This document shows positions 27,559 through 36,049 of a stretch of 64,000 bases of DNA, one piece after another. The position numbers and the translations under genes are program-made. The stretch covers positions 1 through 64,000 of the forward strand of contig JBQCGD010000136.1 of the NCBI GenBank assembly GCA_051955985.1, read 5' to 3'. The DNA is from DATKPA01 sp051955985 (lineage in GTDB: Bacteria; Planctomycetota; Phycisphaerae; WQYP01). Within the stretch, counting starts at the first letter, position 1; every line of letters begins with the position of its first letter. The notes under the pieces were generated by a model, which was not told the origin of the DNA, ran no database searches, and saw only the letters and a program-made list of their open reading frames with translations.

Positions 27559-29814
27559 ATGTCACAGGTCCTCATGCCCATCGACACGCGTTTGTTTGGC
27601 AAGACTGGGGAGCGGCTCGCCGAGCTGGGCTCCGGCGCACTGGGCGCGGCGGCCGATTACGCCGTGGATACATACCAGCGATCGATGATCTTCGTTGACG
27701 TGCTTCGCAAATCCGGCATGCAACAGGCGGAAATGTGCGCTCGCCCGGTCAACGCGGTGCTGATGTTTGATTACGAAGTCGTCATGCGCGGCACCGACCT
27801 GCCGCGCCCGGTGAACTACGCGCTGGTGCGCGTGATTCCGCCCAAGGATACCTCCATCGACGATACCAAGCGGCCCGTGATCGTCATCGACCCGCGAGCC
27901 GGCCAAGGCCCCGGTATCGGCGGCTTCAAACCGGTAAGTGAAATCGGGCAGGCCTTCGCGGCGGGGCATCCCGTGTACTCGATCGGTTTCGTTGCCGATC
28001 CCCTCGAAGGGCAAACCATCGAAGATATCGCCCGCGCGCACACGATCTTCATCGAGAAGGTCATCGAACTACAGCCCAGGGCACAGGGAAAACCCATGAT
28101 TTTCGGCAACTGCCAGGCGGGGTGGCACCTGATCATGGCGGCGTGTTTGCGCCCCGACCTGGTAGGACCGCTTTGCCTTGCGGGCGCGCCCCTGTCTTAC
28201 TGGGGCGGAGTACGCGGGAAAGATCCGATGCGCTATACCGGCGGGTTGATAGGCGGCACCTGGATCTCACGCCTCATCAGCGACCTTGGCGGTGGCATCT
28301 TCGATGGCGCCTGGCTTATCTCCAACTTCGATAACCTGAACCTCGCGAATACCTATTGGACCAAGCAGTACCACGTGTGGGCGAACCCCGAGAAGGAGGA
28401 GAAGCGGTACCTCGAGTTTGAAAAGTGGTGGGGCGCCTTCGTGCATCTCCGCGGTGATGAACTGCAGTACATGGTGGACAACCTCTTCGTCGGCAACAAG
28501 CTCTCTACCGGGCAGATCGTAACACAGGACGGTGTGCGCCTCGATATCCGCAGCATCAAGACGCCGATCCTCTGCTTCTGCTCCAAGGGAGACAACATCA
28601 CGCCGCCACAGCAGGCCCTGGGATGGATTCTCGACAATTACGAAAACGTCGACCAGATTCGTGAGCACGGACAGACGATCCTTTACTGCATGCACGAAAC
28701 TGCGGGTCACCTCGCGATATTTGTCGGCACCAAAGTCGCTGCAAAGGAACATTCTGAGTTCATCAACTACATGGACCTGATTGACGGAATTCCGCCGGGA
28801 CTCTACGAGATCGTCATCACAGAGAAGAAAGAGGGCGATCCCGGCGGCGAATTGCTGGAAGGTGACTTCAACGTCCGCATTGAGGCACGAACGCTCACGG
28901 ATCTCCTGGAAATGGGCGGCAACACGCTGGAGGATGAATGCGAATTTGAGACCGTGGCACGCGTCTCCGCAATCAACAACGCAGTTTATACGGCCATTGT
29001 CCAGCCCTGGGTCCGGGCGATCGTCACACCCCAAATTGCCAATGCGGTGCTCGCCTCCCAACCCCTGCGCGTGAAGTACGCAATGTGCTCCGACAAGAAT
29101 CCCGTCGTGCGGTCGATGGCGCCCCTGGCCGAGCGAGCGCGCGAGAACCGCAAGCCCATCCACCCGGATAACGTATTCGTCAAGCTGCAGGAGCAGGTCT
29201 CCGAATACATCACGGAATGCCTCGAAACCACCACGCAGCTCCGCGATCAGTTCCAGGAAGCCATTTTCCACGCAGTTTACGGCTCGCCCTGGCTGCAGGC
29301 TTTTGTCGGCCTCAAGCCGCAGGGTGGTCCGCCGCGACCAAAACCAGGCATTTCCCCGGAACAGCACGCAGCCCTCGCGGCGAAGGCAAAGCAACTGCGG
29401 GCGAACATCGATAAAGGCGGTCCGCTGGAAGCCGTCGTGCGAGCCGGGGTCTACATTGCCCAGGCCCAGGCTACCGTCGACGCGCGCTCCTTTGAAATGC
29501 TCCGCCGCATTCTGAAGGAATTTTCGCACATTGATTTGCCGCGGTACAAGGCGGTGGTCCGTGAGCAATGGAGCACGTTGGTCATTGCGGAACGCGAGGC
29601 CATCAATGCACTGCCCAAGCTGCTTCCGGACGATGCGGCGACTCGACGGAAAATGTTTGAACTTATCAAGCTGGTCCGAAATGCGGCCGGACCGCTGTCG
29701 GGCGAGGCCAAGCGCCGGCTGGATGAAGTCGAAGAAATCTTTACGGGCAAGATCTCCGGAACAACGAGCGAGCAACCCGCCGACCAGCAATCTCTGACCA
29801 ATGCTTCGCCATGA
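27559..29814 (+). CDS. DUF3141 protein, PhaC-like alpha/beta hydrolase
   Basis: A 751-residue protein starting after GGGAGG. The N-terminal 60 residues resemble the helical lead of PHA synthases (AVDTYQRSMIFVDVLRKSG). An alpha/beta-hydrolase domain at about 100-420 carries C185 in FGNCQAGWH at the nucleophile elbow, as in class I PHA synthase, with candidate Asp in CSKGDNITPPQQ and candidate His in HETAGHLAIF. Residues 480-751 are helical (NRKPIHPDNVFVKLQEQ, PRPKPGISPEQHAALAAKA). DUF3141 genes sit next to phosphotransacetylase and acetate kinase genes in many Proteobacteria, as here. Acyl-CoA or hydroxyalkanoate chemistry is inferred; no reaction is established for the family to my knowledge. 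Confidence 0.85.
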   Translation: MSQVLMPIDTRLFGKTGERLAELGSGALGAAADYAVDTYQRSMIFVDVLRKSGMQQAEMCARPVNAVLMFDYEVVMRGTDLPRPVNYALVRVIPPKDTSIDDTKRPVIVIDPRAGQGPGIGGFKPVSEIGQAFAAGHPVYSIGFVADPLEGQTIEDIARAHTIFIEKVIELQPRAQGKPMIFGNCQAGWHLIMAACLRPDLVGPLCLAGAPLSYWGGVRGKDPMRYTGGLIGGTWISRLISDLGGGIFDGAWLISNFDNLNLANTYWTKQYHVWANPEKEEKRYLEFEKWWGAFVHLRGDELQYMVDNLFVGNKLSTGQIVTQDGVRLDIRSIKTPILCFCSKGDNITPPQQALGWILDNYENVDQIREHGQTILYCMHETAGHLAIFVGTKVAAKEHSEFINYMDLIDGIPPGLYEIVITEKKEGDPGGELLEGDFNVRIEARTLTDLLEMGGNTLEDECEFETVARVSAINNAVYTAIVQPWVRAIVTPQIANAVLASQPLRVKYAMCSDKNPVVRSMAPLAERARENRKPIHPDNVFVKLQEQVSEYITECLETTTQLRDQFQEAIFHAVYGSPWLQAFVGLKPQGGPPRPKPGISPEQHAALAAKAKQLRANIDKGGPLEAVVRAGVYIAQAQATVDARSFEMLRRILKEFSHIDLPRYKAVVREQWSTLVIAEREAINALPKLLPDDAATRRKMFELIKLVRNAAGPLSGEAKRRLDEVEEIFTGKISGTTSEQPADQQSLTNASP

Positions 29815-29941
29815 TCCGCCTGCCGAAGGACCTCTCGACCCGCCTCCGGCGCTAGCGCATTACCTCTCGACCGATCCGGGTTCTCCCGTACGTGGATAAG
29901 CATCGATTCCGCCCACGAAACATTTCTCAAGGGAACATTTT

Positions 29942-30568
29942 ATGAAGACGACCGCCGGACGTTGGTTCGCGACCTTGACAGCCGCTGCTCTGTTCCTGGC
30001 TGCCGGCATGTTGTCGGGATGCGCCGAAACGGAAAAAGTGGACAACTATGCAGTGCAGCGCCGCAGTGTGGATGGACTGCCCCAAGTCACCGCGACGAGT
30101 TCCGAGGAGGCCCAGGTCAAGGTGCTGGCGGTTGATTACTCCACGCATGCCATCGCCCTCGCCGGCGACAGCGGCGAGACGCACATCTTCCACGTCGACG
30201 GCGACGTCCGGAACCTCCACCAGATCAAGCAGGGAGACTCGGTGAAGGTGAAATACGAAGAGGTGCTGAATGTCTCTGTTCGGAAAATCGGTGCGCCCCT
30301 CACCACCACGGAGTTGGTCAGCCTGGAGCGCGCACCCGCGGGAACAAAGCCCGGGCTCGTCGCCGTGCGAACAGTCGAAACGCTGGCCTCGGTGCAAGCG
30401 ATCGACCACTTGGCTCGCACCGCGGTGTTGAAGATGCCCTCAGGCACGATCGCGCATGTGTCCGTGAGCCCGAAATTGCCGGAGTTTGACAAGGTTCAGG
30501 CCGGCGATCAGGTCATTTTCGACTACACCGAAGCACTTTCCATCACCGTATCCAGTTCCGACCAATGA
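29942..30568 (+). CDS. Lipoprotein with an internally duplicated beta domain
   Basis: A 208-residue lipoprotein: signal peptide with lipobox LSGC (C27). The mature part has two similar halves. Half one has VKVLAVDYSTHAIALA then QIKQGDSVKVKYEEVLNVSV; half two has ASVQAIDHLARTAVLKM then KVQAGDQVIFDYTEALSITV. Each looks like a small OB- or CusF-like barrel ending in a GD-x-V-x-(F/V)-x-Y signature. The function is unknown; periplasmic binding of a small ligand or metal would fit the fold. AAGGGA precedes the ATG. It lies 127 bases after the DUF3141 gene and 97 before the second acetate kinase homologue. Confidence 0.7.
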   Translation: MKTTAGRWFATLTAAALFLAAGMLSGCAETEKVDNYAVQRRSVDGLPQVTATSSEEAQVKVLAVDYSTHAIALAGDSGETHIFHVDGDVRNLHQIKQGDSVKVKYEEVLNVSVRKIGAPLTTTELVSLERAPAGTKPGLVAVRTVETLASVQAIDHLARTAVLKMPSGTIAHVSVSPKLPEFDKVQAGDQVIFDYTEALSITVSSSDQ

Positions 30569-30665
30569 TGCATGGAGGACCTGGTCACAGAACTCGCGAG
30601 GCAGCGCGATTACCTGGCAAATCTCTGATCCACAGGCGTTCCGTGGGGCCGGGCAGGATGTACGC

Positions 30666-31904
30666 ATGATGACCAAACGCAAGGCACTGGTCGTTTTGGA
30701 AGCAGGTGCGTTGCTTCTGAAATTCTCTTTCTATGATGCGTCCCCGCCAACACCGATCCTGATCGCGCGCGGGCAATTCACCAGCTGCGACTCCCGCGCC
30801 GAGTTCAATGTCGCAGATGACCAGGGCGTCATCCTCGCACATGAAACAGTTAACTGTTCGAACGGCGGCATCAATAAAACCCAGGCATTCGAGCATCTCG
30901 TCAATTGGCTCAACGCGGAATTCGGCGCCCACCTGGCAATCGCGGCTGTCGGCCACCGCGTAACGCACGGCGGAGTGGCCTTGCCCCAACCGGCGCTCCT
31001 TCACCCCGAACTCCTCGACCGCCTGAAGGCCCTCGTGCCGCTGGCGCCGCGACACCAGGCTCACAATCTGGCCGGCATTGAGGCTGTGTGCCACTTGCGC
31101 CCCGATCTTCCGCAGGTCGCTTGTTTCGATACAGCCTTCCACCGCGGACGCAGCGATGCCGCCGAGCGATATGGGCTGCCCGAAAAATTGTTCCAGCGCG
31201 GCCTCAGAAGATGGGGATTCCACGGACTCGCCTATGAATCCGCCGCGGCCCATTTCTCCAGGATCGCTCCCGCGCTCGCCATCGGGCGTGTGATCGCCGC
31301 CCATCTCGGCGATGAGACCAGCATCTGCGCAATGAGAGGCGGACGCTCCATCGATGTTTCCGCCGGGTTCTCCATCCTCGAAGGATTGCCCGGCGCCCGG
31401 TCTTCCGGAACCATCGATCCCGCCGCCATTCTCTACCTGCTCCCCGAAATGCCGGCATCTCAGATTGAGACCCTTCTTTACGAGCAGGGCGGACTCCTCG
31501 GCGTTTCACACCTCAGTGGCAACATGAAGGACCTTCTCTCCAGCGGCGAGGCCAATGCCGTTGCCGCGGTGGAATTCTTCGTGTATCGCACGGTTCGCGA
31601 GATCGGTTCCATGGCCGCTGCTTTGGGCGGACTCGATGTTCTGCTCTTCACCGATACCTGGGGGGAAACCTGCCCCGAAATCCGGGAGCGGATTTGCCGC
31701 GGGCTCTCTTGGCTCGGCATCACTCTTGAACTCCGCGCAAATCACCGCGGCGAATCCTGCATCTCCAAGCCCGGGCGATCGCCCTCGGTCTGGATCGCCC
31801 CCTGCGATGTCCACAACATTATCGCTGTTCATTCCGTCCGGCTCGTCGGGATGGCCACGCCCAGGCTGATCCACAGGCCCGCCACGCGGGACAATCCCGC
31901 ATGA
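30666..31904 (+). CDS. Divergent acetate kinase paralogue, probable non-kinase
   Basis: A 412-residue homologue of acetate kinase. It keeps GHRVTHGG, CFDTAFHRG, WGFHGLAYE and ARSSGTIDPAA (positions equivalent to R91, D148, H180 and R241). It has lost N7 (LNxGSSS is VLEAGALLLKF, with E12 at the Asn position) and the TNEE segment (CDVHNI at 380-385), which bind the nucleotide/magnesium in true kinases. The phosphate-binding loop GxGEN is replaced by TDTWGETCPE. It may be a regulatory or acyl-phosphate-sensing pseudo-enzyme (inference). ATGATG start; the first ATG, preceded by AGGA, is used. It is convergent with the response regulator gene, 68 bases away. Confidence 0.8.
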   Translation: MMTKRKALVVLEAGALLLKFSFYDASPPTPILIARGQFTSCDSRAEFNVADDQGVILAHETVNCSNGGINKTQAFEHLVNWLNAEFGAHLAIAAVGHRVTHGGVALPQPALLHPELLDRLKALVPLAPRHQAHNLAGIEAVCHLRPDLPQVACFDTAFHRGRSDAAERYGLPEKLFQRGLRRWGFHGLAYESAAAHFSRIAPALAIGRVIAAHLGDETSICAMRGGRSIDVSAGFSILEGLPGARSSGTIDPAAILYLLPEMPASQIETLLYEQGGLLGVSHLSGNMKDLLSSGEANAVAAVEFFVYRTVREIGSMAAALGGLDVLLFTDTWGETCPEIRERICRGLSWLGITLELRANHRGESCISKPGRSPSVWIAPCDVHNIIAVHSVRLVGMATPRLIHRPATRDNPA

Positions 31905-31972
31905 ATCGCTTTCTCGCCGCTGCAGCGGCTCTCCAATCCGGTCGCAAAGCCCGCCCCGCATGCCACGCCCTT

Positions 31973-32614
31973 TCAAACCACGACCAGCCCATGCTTGATG
32001 GCGAAGAGAATCAATTCCGCGTTGTTATGCAGGCCGAGTATGTCCATCATGTGGTATTTGTGGAATTCCACCGTCCGCGCCGAAATATCCAGCAACGTCG
32101 CGATTTCCTTCGCGGATCTTCCCTCGGCCAGCAATTGCAGTATTTCCCGCTGCCGCGAGGTCAAGGCGGTCGCCGGTTCTTCCCCGGCGCTCGGGCCCGT
32201 TCGCATCGCATGCAGAATCTCCCCCGTCAACGACGGCGTGATATACACGTTCCCACTCAGCGCCGTTCGGATCGCCAGGATCAGCTCCCCTGGCGCTGCG
32301 TGCTTGAGCACAAATCCCGACGCCCCCGCTTCCAGAGCACGCCGTGCATACGCGACCTCCTGGTGCATCGTTAAAAACACTGCCTTCATCCGAGGCATTT
32401 CCTTGCGCAATTGGATGAACGCGTCGATGCCGTTCAATCGCGGCATTGCAATGTCCGCCACGATGATGTCCGGCTGCAGCCGCTTCGCTTCGTCAATCAT
32501 TGCCCGCCCGTTCTCGACCACCCCCAGCAGCTGAAATTCCTCCGAAAGAAGCGACCGCAACCCTTCAACCACGATTCGGTGATCGTCTGCAAGTAGCACG
32601 CGTGGACGGTTCAT
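31973..32614 (-). CDS. NarL/LuxR-type response regulator
   Basis: A 213-residue regulator. Receiver domain 1-120 with acidic pair D10/D11, phospho-acceptor D54 (VADIAMPRLNG) and the switch Lys in GFVLKHAAPGEL. The C-terminal LuxR helix-turn-helix has LTSRQREILQLLAEGRSAKE and ISARTVEFHKYHMMDILG. Its ATG overlaps the TGA of the upstream histidine kinase gene (ATGA), so the pair is co-translated. It is a candidate to bind the CTCGTAA palindromes found on both sides (inference from location only). Confidence 0.93.
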   Translation of the reverse strand: MNRPRVLLADDHRIVVEGLRSLLSEEFQLLGVVENGRAMIDEAKRLQPDIIVADIAMPRLNGIDAFIQLRKEMPRMKAVFLTMHQEVAYARRALEAGASGFVLKHAAPGELILAIRTALSGNVYITPSLTGEILHAMRTGPSAGEEPATALTSRQREILQLLAEGRSAKEIATLLDISARTVEFHKYHMMDILGLHNNAELILFAIKHGLVVV

Positions 32615-34638
32615 AAAATTCCTTCCATTAGCGGAACCCACGCCACAACAAGTGTCCCCTCGCCCAGGCTGCTTTCCACAAGACATGTCCCTCCCATCAG
32701 CCGCGCCCGCTCTCTCATGCTCGCCAGCCCCAGGCCTGGCCTGCTCCGATGCTGTGACGGATCGAATCCCACGCCGTCGTCCTGCACGATCAGTTGCACG
32801 CCGCCCTCCACACCCCACAACAAAACGTCCACGGCCGTAGCCCTTCCGTGCCGGACCGCATTGTTCAGCGATTCTTGTGCGATTCGAAAGAGGCCGATCG
32901 CCATATCGCAGGGAATCCCGTCCGGAAGTTGACGCACCGACATCCTCGTGGCGATCGTTTCCCTCCGCGAGAACTGGTCGCACTCCGCTTTCAGTGCATC
33001 CACCAGGCCCAGGTCAATCACGGCCGATGGGTGCAGCTGATGCGAGAGTGCGTGAATATCTTCGCTCAACTCCACCAGCCCCTTGCGCAATCCTTGCAGG
33101 AGTTCCCCCGCTTCCGTTTCCGGCGACACCGCACGCTCCGCCCGGCCCGCATCAATGGCCAGCCGCGCCAGGCGCTGCGTTATATCGTCATGCAGATCTC
33201 TTGCGAGGCGCGCACGCTCCTCTTCTTGCGCGTGAATCAGCCGCCCGCTCAAGTCTCGCGCAGCACGCTCCGCTTCAATTTGCTCCGTCAGATCCACGCA
33301 CGATCCGATGAACCCGCAGAATTTCCCTTCCACGTCCATGCGCGGAACGCCGTTGTTCGTTATCCACCGGTAGGATCCATCATGTCGCCGCAGCCGGCAT
33401 TGCGCAACGAACGGCTTCCGCTCCTCAAACGCCCGTTCGTACGCACCCAGGAATTCCGCCAGGTCTTCCGGGTGAATGCCCGCCGTCCATCCCTTTCCCG
33501 CCTCCTGCTCCATGGTCCGTCCCGTGAACTCCCGCCACGGCTTGTTCACGAACGACCACAGATTCTCTGCATCCGACATCCAGATCAGCGCCGGCGCCGA
33601 ATCGGCAATGCTCCGAAACCGCGTCTCGCTTTCACGCAGCGAATCCTCCGCCTCTTTCCGCTCTGAAATGTCCCGTACAAAGCCGGTGATCATGTGCTGC
33701 CCTCCCACCTTCGTGTCGCTCAGCGATAGCGCGATCGGGAAGGTCATTCCGTCCTTTCTCCTGCCCGTCAGCTCCTGTTCGTGGCCGATGATTATTCCTT
33801 GCCCGGTGCGAAGGTAATCCAAAAGGAATTGGGCATGCCGAGAAGAATGCGGTTCGGGCATCAGAACATCGACGTTGAGCCCGGTCATTTCCCCTCGCCC
33901 GTACCCGAAGATCTGGTCCGCCATCATGTTGGAGGACTTGATCACCCCCGCCGTATCGATCGTGATAATCCCTTCTGCCGCCGTCTCCAGGATCGAATGC
34001 AGCATCGCTTCGCTGTGTTGCAATGCCCGGTTCGATGAGTTGCGCGTCAGCGCGTGCGTAAAGAGGTGGCCCACCAGTTCAAAGCGGCCGATTGTCTTCT
34101 TTGTCCACCGCCGCACGGTTCTCGTTGATGCGAAGGAAAGGCAGCCAAGCCACTCCTCCGTTGTCACCAGCGGTACCACCACGGTTGATTGCGTTTCGTA
34201 CTGCCGGAATACCTCCCGATCCTGCGCTGCTTCCGGCGGAAGGTCTTCCATCCTGCCAATGGCCACTGTTTTCCGTGCGCGAGCCTGTTCATAAACCCAG
34301 GGAAAGAAGGAACGCGCATCCATTCGCCTGTAGATCGGCGGAGTTCCGTTGCTGCCATGGAGCCATTTGCTTTCCCGAAGCAGTCTCTCGTCCGGCGCCT
34401 CTTCGAGCGACGCAAGGGGCGTGCGTTCATACACGTGGGTCAACAACATCTCGCCCGGGCTATTCGGGCAGTTCTGCCACAACGTCGAGCGGTCCAGCCC
34501 GAATCCCTCGCACAATAGCCGCTGCGCCCGCTCCAGCGCGAGGTCAATCTGGTCTGTCGGCAGGTGAACGAATTGCGTCGACATCTCGCAAATCAGTTGC
34601 TCAAACCACGCCTTGCGCTTCCTCGCATAGGACTGCAT
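32611..34638 (-). CDS. GAF-PAS-PAS sensor histidine kinase (HisKA_3), FixL-like PAS
   Basis: A 675-residue soluble kinase with no membrane helix. Domains: GAF-like about 20-200; PAS1 about 208-330; PAS2 about 335-455 with a PAC motif (VAQCRLRRHDGSYRWI); HisKA_3 dimerisation with H483 in ARDLHDDITQR; HATPase with AQESLNNAVRHGRAT and GLGLASMRERARLMGG. PAS1 looks like FixL (MPEPHSSRHAQFL, GRRKDGMTFPI, MITGFVRDIS); H268 aligns with the FixL haem-ligand His, but the distal Arg220 position is Q288. GGAGGA precedes ATG. The neighbouring acetate, ATP synthase and polyphosphate genes suggest sensing of oxygen, redox or energy state. Confidence 0.9.
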   Translation of the reverse strand: MQSYARKRKAWFEQLICEMSTQFVHLPTDQIDLALERAQRLLCEGFGLDRSTLWQNCPNSPGEMLLTHVYERTPLASLEEAPDERLLRESKWLHGSNGTPPIYRRMDARSFFPWVYEQARARKTVAIGRMEDLPPEAAQDREVFRQYETQSTVVVPLVTTEEWLGCLSFASTRTVRRWTKKTIGRFELVGHLFTHALTRNSSNRALQHSEAMLHSILETAAEGIITIDTAGVIKSSNMMADQIFGYGRGEMTGLNVDVLMPEPHSSRHAQFLLDYLRTGQGIIIGHEQELTGRRKDGMTFPIALSLSDTKVGGQHMITGFVRDISERKEAEDSLRESETRFRSIADSAPALIWMSDAENLWSFVNKPWREFTGRTMEQEAGKGWTAGIHPEDLAEFLGAYERAFEERKPFVAQCRLRRHDGSYRWITNNGVPRMDVEGKFCGFIGSCVDLTEQIEAERAARDLSGRLIHAQEEERARLARDLHDDITQRLARLAIDAGRAERAVSPETEAGELLQGLRKGLVELSEDIHALSHQLHPSAVIDLGLVDALKAECDQFSRRETIATRMSVRQLPDGIPCDMAIGLFRIAQESLNNAVRHGRATAVDVLLWGVEGGVQLIVQDDGVGFDPSQHRSRPGLGLASMRERARLMGGTCLVESSLGEGTLVVAWVPLMEGIL

Positions 34639-34964
34639 CTGCGCATCCTCCGCGAAGCTGAATTGCCAGATCCATCAACACTTGCAGACGCTCTGCGCCG
34701 CCTTACCCCGCTCCGCTTCGGCGGCCTTCTTGCGCTCCGGAGACCCGTCTGCCGGGACAGACTGCCAGTCAGCGATGTCGCAGCCATTATCTTCTACGTG
34801 CAACATGCAATTGTACTGATAATTATCCCTTAAGCGAGAAGTCATTCTCATATTTTGAATCCTTGTGGTGTTTTTTCGATCGAAAACTCGTAATCTTTCG
34901 CGTGACTTGGCAGCTCGAGGGCGGGTACAGGTGGTCCCCGGAACTTCACTTGAGGGGAAATGCC
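34639..34964. other. Divergent promoter region of the kinase gene and ppk2
   Basis: A 326-base gene-free region. The part 34800-34900 is unusually AT-rich for this genome and includes the palindrome GATAATTATC (34818-34827) and the CTCGTAA-type site at 34887-34900. Reading frames here are not convincing genes. Confidence 0.5.
34887..34900. promoter_or_regulatory. CTCGTAA-type palindrome upstream of ppk2
   Basis: CTCGTAA-TC-TTTCG, one mismatch in the second half-site, 65 bases before the ppk2 start codon. Confidence 0.45.
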
Positions 34965-35768
34965 ATGGCAGACCACCGCCCGGACGAAGGAAAACTCAGT
35001 ACCAAACAATACGAGAAAGACCTACGTCGTTTGCAGACAAAGCTTTGCGATCTCCAGGCCTGGGTTAAACATAAGGGCCTCCGCGTCATCATTGTCTTTG
35101 AAGGCCGGGATGGGGCTGGCAAAGGGGGTACGATCCGCGCCATCACGGAACGCGTCAGTCCGCGCATTTTTCGCGTGGTCGCCCTTCCAGCCCCGTCCGA
35201 TCGTGAGAAGTCCCAAATGTACATGCAACGCTTCATGCAGCATTTCCCCGCTGCCGGGGAAGTGGTCATCTTCGACCGCAGTTGGTACAACCGCGCCGGC
35301 GTGGAACGCGTCATGGGATTTTGTTCCAATGAACAATACAAACGCTTCCTTGAACTCTGCCCCGTTACTGAACGCTTCATCGTCAACTCCGGCATCATCC
35401 TCATCAAGTATTGGCTGGAAGTCAGCAACAAAGAGCAGGAACGCCGCTTTCTCGCCCGCATCGAAGACCCCCTGCGTCAGTGGAAACTCAGCCCGATGGA
35501 CCTCCCTTCCCGCACACGCTGGTACGACTACTCGCGCGCGCGGGACGACATGTTGAAAGCGACCGACACGAAACATGCGCCCTGGCACATCCTGCGCTCC
35601 GATGACAAAAAGCGCGCCCGTCTCAACTGCATCTCCCACCTCCTCAAATCGATTCCCTACCGGCAGCTCCCCCGCGAAAAAATAAAACTCCCCGACCGCC
35701 TGAGAAACGGCGAATACGATGACCAGAAATCTCTCCGCAAACGTCGCTTTGTCCCGCAGAAATACTGA
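34965..35768 (+). CDS. ppk2: Polyphosphate kinase 2 family
   Basis: A 267-residue class I-type PPK2, which transfers phosphate between polyphosphate and ADP/GDP (or the reverse). Walker A is GRDGAGKGG at about 47-55; the Walker B/lid region is EVVIFDRSWYNRAGVERVMG, and WHILRSDDKKRARLNCI is conserved near the C-terminus. GAGGGG lies 8 bases before the chosen ATG. Stands alone, with CTCGTAA-type palindromes both before it and after it. Fits the energy theme of the block (ATP synthase, acetate kinase). Confidence 0.94.
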   Translation: MADHRPDEGKLSTKQYEKDLRRLQTKLCDLQAWVKHKGLRVIIVFEGRDGAGKGGTIRAITERVSPRIFRVVALPAPSDREKSQMYMQRFMQHFPAAGEVVIFDRSWYNRAGVERVMGFCSNEQYKRFLELCPVTERFIVNSGIILIKYWLEVSNKEQERRFLARIEDPLRQWKLSPMDLPSRTRWYDYSRARDDMLKATDTKHAPWHILRSDDKKRARLNCISHLLKSIPYRQLPREKIKLPDRLRNGEYDDQKSLRKRRFVPQKY

Positions 35769-35890
35769 CTTCCACTCGCTGCGCCGAAACCTTGCTTATT
35801 CGCACGGAACTTGCATCCTCGAGACGCGTAAGTCCCGACGACCCCACGGGTTTGCGTATCCCCCTTCGCCGGTAGTTTTCATCCCTCAAC

Positions 35891-35906
35891 CTCGTAATCT
35901 TACGAG
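35891..35906. promoter_or_regulatory. Perfect CTCGTAA-TC-TTACGAG palindrome upstream of efflux operon
   Basis: A 16-base inverted repeat with a 2-base centre, the best member of the family. It lies 123 bases after the ppk2 stop and 144 bases before the first efflux gene. Confidence 0.55.
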
Positions 35907-36049
35907 TTACCCTCCTCCACCCCTTCACGTATATCTACACCCGGCCCACGACTTATCTGCATGTTCGAGCGACCTGCGATTCCGTCATGTCTCGCGTCCT
36001 CGTCGCTTCGTGTCATGCAACGAGGCTTTCGTCCCATCTGGGAGCAGCC

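Noticed and set aside
31917..31930. CCGCTGCAGCGG palindrome between convergent genes as terminator
   Set aside because: No loop or T-tail; could be chance in GC-rich DNA.
34564..34833. Small ORF in the kinase/ppk2 intergenic region
   Set aside because: It overlaps the kinase start in antisense, and it has no good ribosome binding site or family.
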